From Meiothermus sp. Pnk-1 (GTDB lineage Bacteria > Deinococcota > Deinococci > Deinococcales > Thermaceae): 64,000 bases of DNA. The position numbers and the translations under genes were made by a program. Position 1 is the first letter of the stretch. Each line of letters starts with the position of its first letter. Location: positions 1 to 64,000 of the forward strand of contig NZ_QKOB01000001.1 in NCBI RefSeq assembly GCF_003226535.1, written 5' to 3'. This document shows, in pieces, positions 10,220-18,028 of this stretch. The notes under the pieces were generated by a model. The model was not told the origin of the DNA. It saw only the letters and a program-made list of their open reading frames with translations, and did not search any database.

Positions 10220-10279
10220 CCCGCCATTCTAATCGCGTCGCCTCGGCGCCATAGCAAGTCCGCTTACGCAGTGGCGCCC

Positions 10280-11308
10280 TTATCCCACCCCGTAGCGGCC
10301 TCCCGGTAGGCTCAGGGCGTACCCCTTCAGCTCGAGCATGCTGAGCACCGCCAGCACCTCCGAGAGCGGGAGGTCGAGGGAGAGGGCCAGGTCGTCGGGC
10401 AGGGCTTCGCCCATCTCCAGTAGCGCCCGGTGCACCAGGGCTTCCCGGCCCTCGAGCTCCCCTTCGCCACCTTTGCGTGGCGCACTGAATCCCAGCGCCA
10501 TCAGGATATCCTCGGCGTTCATCACCAGCCCGGCCCCGTCCTGGATGAGCCGGTTGCAGCCCCCGGAGGAGGCGTCGGTGGGCCTGCCCGGAACGGCCAG
10601 CACGTCGATGCCCCCCTCGAGGGCAAACTTTGCGGTGATGAGCGCCCCCGACTTGACCCCGGCCTCGGCCACGATCACCGCCCGCGCGAGCCCTGCCACG
10701 ATGCGGTTGCGGCGGGGGAAGAACTCGGCTTTGGGTGAGGTGCCCAGCGGGAACTCCGAGAGCAGGTTCATCCGCTCGGCAAGCCCTCGGTTGGCGGAGG
10801 GATAGACCTGATCCACTGCGCTTCCCAGCACCCCCAAGGTATACCCGCCCCCCTCCAAGGCTCCGGCGTGGGCCTCGGCGTCAATCCCCAGGGCCAGCCC
10901 GGAGATCACCCCCACCCCGGCCTCAGCCAGCTCACGGGCTACCTTGCGGGTCCAGGCCTTGGCCCACGCGCTCGCCCGGCGGGTTCCCACGATGGCCACC
11001 GAGCGCCTGGGATCGGGCAGGCTTCCTTTCAGATAGAGTACGCTGGGCGGAGAGGCTAGGTGGCGCAGCGGCTCGGGGTACTCCGGATCCCACAGCCCGA
11101 TGATTCGCACTCCTAGGGCCAGGGCCTTTTCGCGCTCTTGCTCGGCCCGGCCAGACCCGAGCAGCTTGCGGTAGGCCGCCCCGATCTCCCGCCCCAGCAC
11201 TTGCTCCACCGCCTCCGGGCTCAGGTCGGTGTGCTCGAGGACCTGTTGCAGGCGTTTAGGACCGACATTGGGGGTAAGGGCTAGGGCTAAGGCGTCCACT
11301 TGGATCAT
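10280..11308 (-). CDS. dprA: DNA-processing protein DprA
   Basis: 342 residues. DprA protects incoming single-stranded DNA during transformation and loads RecA. An N-terminal helical domain (TPNVGPKRLQQVL) is followed by the Rossmann core with SVAIVGTRRAS, GVISGLALGIDAEAHAGAL, FPRRNRIVAGLA and VVEAG-like EAGVKSGALITA, then a C-terminal winged-helix domain. The ATG at 11308 begins the conserved domain. Its closeness to the pilin/comZ cluster fits natural competence. Confidence 0.94.
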   Translation of the reverse strand: MIQVDALALALTPNVGPKRLQQVLEHTDLSPEAVEQVLGREIGAAYRKLLGSGRAEQEREKALALGVRIIGLWDPEYPEPLRHLASPPSVLYLKGSLPDPRRSVAIVGTRRASAWAKAWTRKVARELAEAGVGVISGLALGIDAEAHAGALEGGGYTLGVLGSAVDQVYPSANRGLAERMNLLSEFPLGTSPKAEFFPRRNRIVAGLARAVIVAEAGVKSGALITAKFALEGGIDVLAVPGRPTDASSGGCNRLIQDGAGLVMNAEDILMALGFSAPRKGGEGELEGREALVHRALLEMGEALPDDLALSLDLPLSEVLAVLSMLELKGYALSLPGGRYGVG

Positions 11309-11562
11309 GCTAAACGCCAAACGCGAGATGCCGAACGCTTTATGAACGTCGTTTTGGATCGGTAGTCACCCGAGGTCGAGAGCGAGGTATCCCTGCGGCG
11401 GGTGGACCTCATAGTTTGGGCATTTGTACCCACACCAGCCCTCCGGTCGGGGGCTGAAGCAGCTTTTGGAAGCGGGCGCACAAGAACTGAGCACCCAATA
11501 GCCGGGCGCCTTAACGTTTTGCCCATCGCGATCCACCGTTAAACAGCCCCTATACTTGAAGG
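11309..11562. other. intergenic region with hairpins, dprA to era
   Basis: The first 40 bases carry the AACGCCAAACGC repeat type also found in the pur operon. A strong GC hairpin (CAGCCC/GGGCTG, about 11432-11456) and further GC-rich pairing follow. A small structured RNA is possible, but I could not match it to 6S, SRP or RNase P RNA. Only the era promoter at its end is supported. Confidence 0.35.
11551..11556 (+). promoter_or_regulatory. -10 box of era, leaderless arrangement
   Basis: TATACT ends six bases before the GTG start at 11563, so transcription should begin at the start codon itself. No Shine-Dalgarno sequence is present; a good -35 box is not seen. Confidence 0.6.
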
Positions 11563-12456
11563 GTGAACGCTGGTACGACCTATTCCGGTTTCGTCGCCAT
11601 CGTGGGTAAGCCCAACGTGGGTAAGTCCACCCTGCTCAACGCCCTGTTGGGGGTCAAGGTGGCCCCCATCAGCCCCAAGCCGCAGACCACCCGCAAGCGC
11701 GTGCGGGGTATCTACAGCGAGGGCAACCGACAGATTGTTTTTGTAGATACCCCGGGGGTTCATGAGCCTGAGGACGCCTTGGGCAACTACATGGGCCAGC
11801 AGGTGGCTGAAGCCTTGGCCGACGTGAACGCGGTAGTCTGGGTGGTGGATCTGCGGCACCCGCCCACCCGCGAGGACGAACTCGTGGCCAGGATGCTGCG
11901 ACCTATCCAGAACGCGCCGATTCTCTTGGTGGGCAACAAGCTCGATGCCGCCAAGCGCCCGGAGGACGCCATGCAGGAATACCGCTCCTTGCTCCCTCAG
12001 GCCGAACCCCGGATGCTCTCGGCGCTGGACGAGCGTGCGGTGAAGAACCTACGCGACGAGCTATTGGCCCTGCTCCCCGAAGGCCCCTTCTTTTACCCCG
12101 AGCTCTTTTCTCGCAGCGACCAAAGCCCCGAGGAGTGGAGCGCCGAGATCGTGCGCGAAGAGGCCATGAAGCGGCTGCGCGAGGAGATTCCCTATGCCAT
12201 CGCCACCAAGACCGAGGAGTTCACCGAGCGGGAAAAGGGCAAGCTCTATATCCGCACCGTGCTCTTTGTCGAGCGCGAGTCACACAAGCCGATTTTGATC
12301 GGCAAGGGCGGGCGGATGCTCAAGGAGATCGGCCAGGCCGCCCGCAAGCAGCTCGAGGTCTTCCTCTCCCGCCCGGTCTACCTGGAGCTCGAGGTGAAGG
12401 TGTATCCCAACTGGCGCAAAGACCCTGAGGCCCTGCGCGAACTCGGTTACGAATGA
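11563..12456 (+). CDS. era: GTPase Era
   Basis: 297 residues. Ribosome-associated GTPase needed for 16S rRNA maturation and 30S assembly. G1 [10 protein letters not shown]3 DTPG and G4 NKLD are visible, and the C-terminal KH domain contains [17 protein letters not shown] start at 11563 directly after a -10 box. It overlaps the PIG-L gene by four bases. Confidence 0.96.
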   Translation: MNAGTTYSGFVAIVGKPNVGKSTLLNALLGVKVAPISPKPQTTRKRVRGIYSEGNRQIVFVDTPGVHEPEDALGNYMGQQVAEALADVNAVVWVVDLRHPPTREDELVARMLRPIQNAPILLVGNKLDAAKRPEDAMQEYRSLLPQAEPRMLSALDERAVKNLRDELLALLPEGPFFYPELFSRSDQSPEEWSAEIVREEAMKRLREEIPYAIATKTEEFTEREKGKLYIRTVLFVERESHKPILIGKGGRMLKEIGQAARKQLEVFLSRPVYLELEVKVYPNWRKDPEALRELGYE

Positions 12457-13079
12457 GCCTCCTCGAGCTTTCCCCCCGCAAGGTGCTCTGCCTGGGCGCT
12501 CACTCCGATGATATCGAGATCGGCTGCGGAGGAACCCTTTTGCGGTTGGTGGAGCGGGGGGGCCTCGAGGTCTTCTGGGTGGTTTTCAGCGCGGATTCCT
12601 TGCGTGCCGCAGAGGCCCGCTCCAGCGCAGCCCGGTTCCTTGAGGGGGTGTCCTATCGGCTGCGGGTGCTGGAGTTTCGCGACGGCTTTTTCCCCGCGCA
12701 GTGGGCCTCTCTCAAGGAAGCCTTCCGGCAGCTCGCCGCGGAGTTCTCTCCCGACCTGATCTTCACCCACGCCCGGGCGGACCGCCACCAGGATCACCGG
12801 GTCCTCTCCGACCTCACCTGGAACACCTGGCGCCACCACCTCATCCTCGAGTACGAGATCCCCAAGTGGGACGGCGACTTGGGAACCCCCAATGTGTACG
12901 TGCGGCTCGAGGAGCACCACGTCCGGCGCAAGGTCGAGATCCTGCTCGAGGCTTTCCCCAGCCAGCGGGGCAAGCACTGGTTTGATAGGGAGACCTTTAC
13001 CGCTTTGCTGCGCTTGCGCGGCCTGGAAGCCGCTACCCGCTACGCCGAGGGCTTTTACGGACGCAAGCTGGTTTTTTAG
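12453..13079 (+). CDS. PIG-L family deacetylase
   Basis: 208 residues. Zinc-dependent deacetylase fold of the LmbE/PIG-L family. The metal motif reads AHSDDIEIG near the N-terminus (family AHPDDE), with the second motif HQDHR. Family members deacetylate N-acetylglucosaminyl compounds, including the malate conjugate in bacillithiol synthesis (BshB); the substrate here cannot be told. Start overlaps the era stop (ATGA), so the two are translationally coupled. Confidence 0.85.
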   Translation: MSLLELSPRKVLCLGAHSDDIEIGCGGTLLRLVERGGLEVFWVVFSADSLRAAEARSSAARFLEGVSYRLRVLEFRDGFFPAQWASLKEAFRQLAAEFSPDLIFTHARADRHQDHRVLSDLTWNTWRHHLILEYEIPKWDGDLGTPNVYVRLEEHHVRRKVEILLEAFPSQRGKHWFDRETFTALLRLRGLEAATRYAEGFYGRKLVF

Positions 13080-13147
13080 ACCGGGGGTAAGTTCCCTCAC
13101 CATTCGCCCGGCCCTCGGGGGCATACCCTAGGGGTCTAGGTGGTTTG

Positions 13148-14032
13148 ATGCCCTGGTTACTGCCCAAGACCATCACGCCCGATGCCGACCAGATGCTCAA
13201 GCGCTGGTTGGGCGAGCTTTCCGAGCGGCTTGCTGACCCCGCCGTAGACCGCTACGCCCTGGTGCGCGATGAACTCTCGCGTATCCTGCACGCCCGCCCC
13301 TACGCCGAGCTGGCCGAGGTAGCTCCCATGGCCGCGTTGGCCCTGGACCCGGCCAATGCGACGCTGGAGGCGGAGTACTACATCGCCACCGACCCCGAGC
13401 AGTTCCGCCGGGTGAAGCCCCTGCTGTGGTTTTGGAAGGCCCTCGACCTCACCCCGCTGGGCCAGTCGGTGCACTCGGGTGTGGCGATCCGCCGGGCGCT
13501 GGCTCCCTTCATCTTCAAGCGGGTGGGGAAGAACCCCAAGTTCTTCCAAAACGTAGAGTTTTCCGTGGGGTATAACCTCGAGCTGGGCGACGACGTGGTG
13601 GTGCACCGTCACTGCTTGCTCGACGACATCGGCGGGTTGGTGATCGGCGATGGTACCTCGATCAGCGACTACGTGGACATCTACAGCCACACCCATCACG
13701 TCTTGAACTCGCCGGATGTGACCCTCAAGCAGACCATCATCGGGGCCGGGGTGCGCATCACCACCCGCAGCACCGTGCTGGCCGGGGTGACCATCGGCGA
13801 CGACGCCATGATCGGGACCGGAGCGCTGGTCAACCGCGACGTACCCCCCCACGGGATCGCCCTGGGGAGGCCGGCCAAGACGGTACGCTGCAAGTTGCGC
13901 GCGCAGTGGCCCCGGCCTTACTTTCACGAAACCGTACCGCGCATCCCCGACCGTAAGCCCAACCCCGATTTCCCCCACTTCATCGCGCCGGGGTACGGGA
14001 CCTGCCAGCCGGAAGAGCCGAAGAAGGCGTGA
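13148..14032 (+). CDS. hexapeptide-repeat acyltransferase
   Basis: 294 residues. The second half carries left-handed beta-helix hexapeptide repeats (LELGDDVVVHRHCLL, LVIGDGTSISDYVDI, TIIGAGVRITTRSTVLAGVTIGDD, IGTGALV) and the typical closing motif GIALGRPAKTV. The N-terminal 130 residues are a helical extension. ATG 13148 is chosen with AGGTGG just upstream. An O-acetyl- or acyltransferase acting on a sugar or lipid is likely; the acceptor is unknown. Confidence 0.8.
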   Translation: MPWLLPKTITPDADQMLKRWLGELSERLADPAVDRYALVRDELSRILHARPYAELAEVAPMAALALDPANATLEAEYYIATDPEQFRRVKPLLWFWKALDLTPLGQSVHSGVAIRRALAPFIFKRVGKNPKFFQNVEFSVGYNLELGDDVVVHRHCLLDDIGGLVIGDGTSISDYVDIYSHTHHVLNSPDVTLKQTIIGAGVRITTRSTVLAGVTIGDDAMIGTGALVNRDVPPHGIALGRPAKTVRCKLRAQWPRPYFHETVPRIPDRKPNPDFPHFIAPGYGTCQPEEPKKA

Positions 14033-14039
14033 GCCCGGT

Positions 14040-14045
14040 TATAAT
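14040..14045 (+). promoter_or_regulatory. consensus -10 box TATAAT
   Basis: A perfect TATAAT stands 31 bases before the ATG of the gene at 14077, giving a short leader of about 25 bases. The -35 region lies in the end of the acyltransferase gene and is weak. Confidence 0.5.
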
Positions 14046-14076
14046 CTGACCGATAAAAATCTGCCAGCCTGAGCCC

Positions 14077-14712
14077 ATGGCGCGCTGGATGATGTTTGGC
14101 TGCTTCGGCTTGTTGCTGGTTGCCGGAGCGCTGGGCGTAGGGGCATACTTTTTCCTGATCCGCCCAGCCCAAGCCCTCTTGCACGAATTCACCCAGGTCT
14201 TCCGGCTCGACGCCGAGATCAACAACAAAACCCCGTATACCCCGCCGGCGAGCGGCCAGCCTACCCTGGATCAGGTGCAGCGCTTCGTGCGGGTAGCACG
14301 CGAGGTGCACCAGGGGCTGGGGGCTCGCTTCACCGCGCTGGAGGGGCGCCTCGAGCAGCTCAGCCGGCAAGCGGCCGGTCAGGCTCAGCTCGATTACCGG
14401 GTCGCCCTTGACCTCTTCCGGGACTCAGGGGCGCTCATCACCGAGGCCAAGCGCCTCCAGGTACAGGCCCTGAACCGCCACGATTTCTCGCCCCAGGAGT
14501 ACGCCTGGGTGCGGAGTCAGGTGTATTCGGCTCTCGGCTACGGAGTTCCCGCGCTGAACCCCCAAGAGATCCTGCGTCAGATCGGCTCCGGCGACTTCAA
14601 CCCTAGGGTCTCCCTCCAGCGCTCTCCCAGTTCCCAGGCTGCCGCGCGGCTGGTGGAGCCTTATCGGCAGGAGCTGGAGCGTTATTACCCCTTCACTTGG
14701 TTCGGGTTGTGA
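14077..14712 (+). CDS. membrane-anchored hypothetical protein
   Basis: 211 residues. One N-terminal membrane segment (about 7-28, FGCFGLLLVAGALGVGAYFF) is followed by a mostly helical extracytoplasmic domain with Gln/Arg/Glu-rich helices (EGRLEQLSRQAAGQAQ). No known motif is recognised. It has its own promoter at 14040 and no partner gene in the same direction nearby. Confidence 0.7.
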   Translation: MARWMMFGCFGLLLVAGALGVGAYFFLIRPAQALLHEFTQVFRLDAEINNKTPYTPPASGQPTLDQVQRFVRVAREVHQGLGARFTALEGRLEQLSRQAAGQAQLDYRVALDLFRDSGALITEAKRLQVQALNRHDFSPQEYAWVRSQVYSALGYGVPALNPQEILRQIGSGDFNPRVSLQRSPSSQAAARLVEPYRQELERYYPFTWFGL

Positions 14713-14837
14713 GGCGGGGTACCTGATGACCCAACAACGGAGGAGTGTCTTACCCGGCCCGCTCTCCGCTCTCGGGGCTGGACGGTAAAGCCGCACTGGG
14801 CAGGGCCTTGCGACCCTTTAGCTGCCGTAGGGGCTGG

Positions 14838-14990
14838 TCAATCCTCGAACACCCCCGCTGCATCCAGCGCCGGTGCGCACCAGCCAGCGCAGGGTGTACT
14901 TGCGCCCTGCTGCGTCCAAAAAGCCCACTCCTCATCGCGCATGTCCGAGAGGTACGGTCTACGCTGTCCCTGGCTTCTAGGCGTAGGTGG
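14838..14990 (-). pseudogene. remnant of IS5-type transposase N-terminus
   Basis: On the minus strand 14963-14916 reads RRPYLSDMRDEEWAFW, very close to the usual IS5-group opening (YPSDLTDEEWALLEPLLP). The match ends there; following codons change frame and hit a stop, and no catalytic DDE region or terminal repeats are seen. It marks an old insertion in the 14713-15316 region. Confidence 0.5.
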
Positions 14991-15001
14991 TTTTCCCCAG
15001 C

Positions 15002-15250
15002 TCAGGCTAACCCTACATTCCGCACTTTCAGGAGGCGTGCCACCCGCTCGTGGTGGGGCTCGAGGTTGAGCTCCGCCACGCGGACCCAGAGAAAGAGCTG
15101 GAACACCCAGCGCAGGATGAGCCTCCAGCCTTCCCCGTGCTCGCCAACTCCCCCGGGCGGGTCCGACCCGCTCGTCCACCAGGGGCGCCAGCCCACTATG
15201 CCGGCCACCAGGCCCAAGTCGTATACCTGCAAGCCTGGGGTCCCTTGCAT
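15002..15250 (-). CDS. hypothetical protein (doubtful)
   Basis: 82 residues with a plausible amphipathic/hydrophobic stretch (LILRWVFQLFLWVRVAELN). The frame is closed by a stop just upstream of ATG 15250. No RBS is evident and no family is recognised. It may be part of the same decayed element as the transposase remnant next to it. Confidence 0.3.
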   Translation of the reverse strand: MQGTPGLQVYDLGLVAGIVGWRPWWTSGSDPPGGVGEHGEGWRLILRWVFQLFLWVRVAELNLEPHHERVARLLKVRNVGLA

Positions 15251-15316
15251 CCCAAAATCCTACCCCGGGGTGGGAGAGCTGCGGAATGTAGGATATAACT
15301 GAGCCGGGGTGATGAA

Positions 15317-15838
15317 GTGGTTTTCTCTGGGAATGAAACCATGCGTCTCCATGGTCAGGCCCTTTGTGCTTCTCTACGGCACAGCCCTGATGTCCATCTG
15401 GTACTGGACGCACCCTGGGGTTACGCTCTCCTCACACTTGCCAGTCTGCCTCGTCCAGTGGTTGTAGTCACGGGCGTCAGTTCGGCTTCCTACTTACGCG
15501 ATTTGCTGGAACTCGAGCCTGAGGGACTTCTGGCCCACCCGGCAGGACCGCAGGACGTTCTCGGCGCCCTTATACGGGTTGCTGAGGGGGAGCGCTTCTA
15601 CGAAGGCCCCTCAGCAGACGATGGCCTTCAACCCTGCGAAAGGGCAGTTCTTCGCAGGGTCGCCTTCGGCATGGAAAACGGCGAAATCGCCCAGGAGCTG
15701 CATATCAGCCCTCGAACCGTCGAAAACCGGCTCGTGGCCCTTAAGGAAAAGCTGGGGGTTCGGAACCGCGTTGAGCTGGCCCTCTATTACCTAGGGATGC
15801 ACCCAAGGCTGTGGGCTTGTGGAGAACCCACGCTCTAA
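15317..15838 (+). CDS. orphan LuxR/NarL-family regulator with degenerate receiver
   Basis: 173 residues from GTG 15317 (GGGGTGA upstream); ATG 15341 is an alternative. The C-terminus is a LuxR helix-turn-helix (CERAVLRRVAFGMENGEIAQ, then ISPRTVENRLVALKEKLGV). The N-terminal 95 residues have a receiver-like hydrophobic rhythm (VVVVTGVSSASYLRDLLELEPEGLLAHP) but no acidic patch or phospho-acceptor Asp, so phosphorylation is unlikely. It heads the small island of exported thiol proteins that follows and is the obvious local regulator. Confidence 0.75.
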   Translation: MVFSGNETMRLHGQALCASLRHSPDVHLVLDAPWGYALLTLASLPRPVVVVTGVSSASYLRDLLELEPEGLLAHPAGPQDVLGALIRVAEGERFYEGPSADDGLQPCERAVLRRVAFGMENGEIAQELHISPRTVENRLVALKEKLGVRNRVELALYYLGMHPRLWACGEPTL

Positions 15839-15878
15839 GCGTGAGTTTTCCCCCTTTCTCGGCGGATGCCTTCGCTTC

Positions 15879-15884
15879 TATCAT
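15879..15884 (+). promoter_or_regulatory. -10 box of the thioredoxin-like gene, leaderless
   Basis: TATCAT stands six bases before the ATG at 15891. No Shine-Dalgarno sequence is present, fitting a leaderless transcript. Confidence 0.5.
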
Positions 15885-15890
15885 GGGCCC

Positions 15891-16331
15891 ATGCTTCTGC
15901 GATGGTTCCTATTTGTGATTCTTGGAGGCTGGAGCCTGGCTCAAAGTGTACCGCTAGGGTACGGGCTCGAGGAGGGTACCCGAATCCTCGTGTTCACCAC
16001 CTCCGAGTGCGCAGTTTGTGAATCCTTGGCCGCGATGAAGGGCTTTCCCCTAACTTTTGTCGGCCGGACCGAAAAGCTTCCTTTTCACCCCTATTTGCAC
16101 GACCGAGGCGACCTTCTGGCCCGTGCGCTGCGGATTCAATCCGCTCCCACGCTGGTGGTTTTAAAGGATGGCTGGGAGGTCAAGCGGCTTACCGGGAAGA
16201 TCAATCCCTCCGCGAAGACCCTTGGCTTGCTCGTCGATGCCGCCGAGGCGGGGCTGCTCAGTCCGGCGTATACCTTGGCAGTATCCCTAGGACAGATCGC
16301 GCACCCTACCAGGACTTCTCCGGCCTGCTAA
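15891..16331 (+). CDS. secreted thioredoxin-fold protein (first half of a frame-broken gene)
   Basis: 146 residues from ATG 15891. A signal peptide (LLRWFLFVILGGWSLAQS) is followed by a thioredoxin fold with the redox motif CAVC (Cys40, Cys43) and the cis-Pro region IQSAPTLVVLKDGWEV. From about 16285 the reading becomes unlike a protein and stops at 16331, while a second thioredoxin-like domain continues in the -1 frame to 16612. The full ancestral protein was probably a two-domain exported thiol oxidoreductase of about 240 residues. Confidence 0.65.
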   Translation: MLLRWFLFVILGGWSLAQSVPLGYGLEEGTRILVFTTSECAVCESLAAMKGFPLTFVGRTEKLPFHPYLHDRGDLLARALRIQSAPTLVVLKDGWEVKRLTGKINPSAKTLGLLVDAAEAGLLSPAYTLAVSLGQIAHPTRTSPAC

Positions 16332-16612
16332 TCTTCGGTTACGAGCAGTGCCGTTGGTGCGAACTCGAGAAGGAGAGCTGGACAAGGCTCTGTCAACAAT
16401 CCGTAAACCTGAAGATCATCTATAGCGAAGGGAGGTGGCCAGAAGCCTGCAGAGGTGAGCTGAACACCGAACTCTTTGGCAGGTTTGGCGTACCCGGTAC
16501 ACCAACCCACGTGTACCTCCGGCAAGGCCGAATGGTGTGGATCGACGTGGGCTATCGCAGCGACCTAGAGGAAGTCGTTCGGGCGCTGGAAGCGATGGAG
16601 GTGAAGGGATGA
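16286..16612 (+). pseudogene. second thioredoxin-like domain in the -1 frame
   Basis: This frame reads APYQDFSGLLIFGYEQCRWC then a helix, RFGVPGTPTHVYLRQGRMVW and ALEAMEVKG, with redox motif CRWC and a cis-Pro-like GTPTHV. No ATG, GTG or TTG begins it in the open stretch upstream, so it is either reached by a frameshift from the 15891 gene or is disabled. Its TGA overlaps the ATG at 16609. Confidence 0.55.
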
Positions 16613-16839
16613 AAGGTATTGCGGCTGTGCTTATCCCTCTGGCTATGCCCCTGGTCGGTGGCCTCGCTCAGGCCCAGGAAACAGGGAACGCCCCGGGTAA
16701 TCAAATTCAGCGCATTGACGATGGAGATGGGTCTGGAGGCGGAGGTGGTGGAACATGCAGTAACTACACCACTGCTGGAGCATGTCCTAAACTGATTTGT
16801 GAACCGCCAGCTTCCCGGAGGGTGTGGAATCGGTGTTAG
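16609..16839 (+). CDS. small secreted Cys-rich protein
   Basis: 76 residues. The start overlaps the preceding stop (ATGA). A clear signal peptide (KGIAAVLIPLAMPLVGGLAQAQ) is followed by a Gly-rich spacer with six glycines in a row and a C-terminal part with four cysteines (TCSNY, GACPKLICEP, RC). A second Cys-rich reading continues in the +1 frame (16799-16936), so the native product may have been longer. The neighbouring thioredoxin domains suggest a disulfide-bonded secreted peptide. Confidence 0.55.
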   Translation: MKGIAAVLIPLAMPLVGGLAQAQETGNAPGNQIQRIDDGDGSGGGGGGTCSNYTTAGACPKLICEPPASRRVWNRC

Positions 16840-16936
16840 TTGTACAGTGAAATACGTATCTGGCACCATATACCACTACTGCCATACGAGCAGCGCTGGT
16901 ACTTGCGTATGTGAGAGTGCTTGCAGTCCAAATTAG
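16799..16936 (+). pseudogene. Cys-rich continuation in the +1 frame
   Basis: From GTG 16799 this frame gives 45 residues including LPGGCGIGVSCTVKYVSG, YHYCHTSSAGTCVCESACSPN, with seven cysteines. It overlaps the end of the 16609 gene and looks more natural than the tail RVWNRC of that frame. An indel near 16800-16815 would join the two. Confidence 0.4.
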
Positions 16937-16959
16937 CCCATCGCTTCGAGATTAGAGAT

Positions 16960-17274
16960 ATGACAGACCCTCAGAAAGATACATACAATGTGGTGGATGC
17001 CATGTTTGACTTTTCTTTTAGGAAGCTCCTACTGACAAAGATAGTCAACAAGCAGACAATGAAATTTATTTATCTCTTTGTGATAGCAATAATATTCGTA
17101 ACTCAAATAAATAGTCTTGTGCAACAAAGTAGGCACGTTGATCCGATGTCCTTTTTCACTGCCCACTTACCAATTTGGTTTCTAGTGGTCATGCTTAACA
17201 TCTTGCTAGCCCGGCTGGCGCTAGAGCTAATTCTTTTGATCGTTTCTTCATTGTCTCATAGCGATCCCGAATGA
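16960..17274 (+). CDS. DUF4282-type small membrane protein
   Basis: 104 residues from ATG 16960. The phrase MFDFSFRKLLLTKIV followed by a membrane segment (FIYLFVIAIIFVTQI) and a second one (LPIWFLVVMLNILLARLALELILLIV) fits DUF4282 proteins (two membrane helices, conserved FDFSF). The DNA from about 16840 to 17275 is clearly richer in A+T than the neighbourhood, suggesting transfer. Function of the family is unknown. Confidence 0.7.
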   Translation: MTDPQKDTYNVVDAMFDFSFRKLLLTKIVNKQTMKFIYLFVIAIIFVTQINSLVQQSRHVDPMSFFTAHLPIWFLVVMLNILLARLALELILLIVSSLSHSDPE

Positions 17275-17311
17275 CTGCCCGTCCCTTGGGCTTTGGTGTG
17301 GAACGTCATTT

Positions 17312-17596
17312 GTGAGCGTCTTTGTCAGGAGAAGACGCATGAAACGACCCACCTTTTGCGCGAAGCGCAGGCCTCCATGCTGGCTTAGGCTTCGGCCTGG
17401 CCTTCAGGCTCACACCGAAGATAAGTGCTTGGGGTGGGTTTCGCTATCTCAATGGCTGGTATGCGATGTTTTTATTTCTGGGTATGGCTTGGTTCGAACC
17501 GTGGTGGTGTTGCAGGGGGTTGGCATCTGGCCCCTGGTGGCTATTGCCGCCATGGGATCGCTCGGGTTTCGGCGGGCGGTGCGTGAGGTTACATGA
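17312..17596 (+). pseudogene. broken small membrane-protein gene
   Basis: The frame ends with VVVLQGVGIWPLVAIAAMGSLGF, a convincing membrane helix, then RRAVREVT. Upstream, a different frame carries RYLNGWYAMFLFLGMAWF, a second helix. The two would join through an indel near 17500. No complete start or domain is recognised. Confidence 0.35.
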
Positions 17597-17657
17597 GCGA
17601 GGCAGCTTCTGCCTGTAATCGGTCGACGCATGTGGGACTCTCGGGGGACCGACTCCT

Positions 17658-17943
17658 TTGCATCCTAGCACAGCCTCCAGTGTGCCGCCCGGAGTGGCCC
17701 CCACCTTTCCATCCGGTACGTGCGGGTTTAACCCCAACAGCTTCGACTTCGATTACTATGTCGGCCCGGCGTTGGAGTTCACTCCCCATTCCAACGCCCA
17801 AGGCGTCCTCCCCCACCACCCCCCTCGGGCCAGGGGGCTACAACGGGGCGCTGTCGGTTTTCCGCGGAGCGGGGAACAACAATATCACTGGGTTAGGCAT
17901 CAGCGCAGCCCGACCGGTGAGCTTCACCCTCACTACTCCTTAG
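17658..17943 (+). pseudogene. frame-broken remnant of an unknown protein
   Basis: One frame reads PSGTCGFNPNSFDFDYYVGP and continues to about 17810; the adjacent frame then gives GPGGYNGALSVFRGAGNNNI and GISAARPVSFTLTTP before TAG at 17943. Together they look like one short beta-rich protein split by an indel. No family is recognised. Confidence 0.35.
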
Positions 17944-18016
17944 ATCTTTTGCGCCTGGCACCCCAGGGAAGCCCTGGAGTGCTTTTTGCTTCCGCCGCCA
18001 ATCGCCAGCCATCGAC

Positions 18017-18022
18017 TACAAT
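18017..18022 (+). promoter_or_regulatory. -10 box of the NarL-type kinase gene, leaderless
   Basis: TACAAT is followed by six bases and then the ATG at 18029. No Shine-Dalgarno sequence. Confidence 0.6.
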
Positions 18023-18028
18023 AAAGCG

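Noticed and set aside
11309-11562. 6S, SRP or RNase P RNA between dprA and era
   Set aside because: Hairpins are present, but the conserved GGTCAGG/GGAAGCAGC pattern of SRP RNA, the 6S bulge arrangement and the RNase P core are not found.
14745-15302. 185-codon plus-strand ORF
   Set aside because: Arg/Ser/Pro-rich composition typical of an off-frame reading of GC-rich DNA; the same DNA carries the IS5-type remnant on the minus strand.
16160-16166. U UUA AAG slippery heptamer in the thioredoxin-like gene
   Set aside because: It is in the right frame for a -1 shift, but slipping there would destroy the convincing C-terminal part of domain 1; the frame really changes about 120 bases later.
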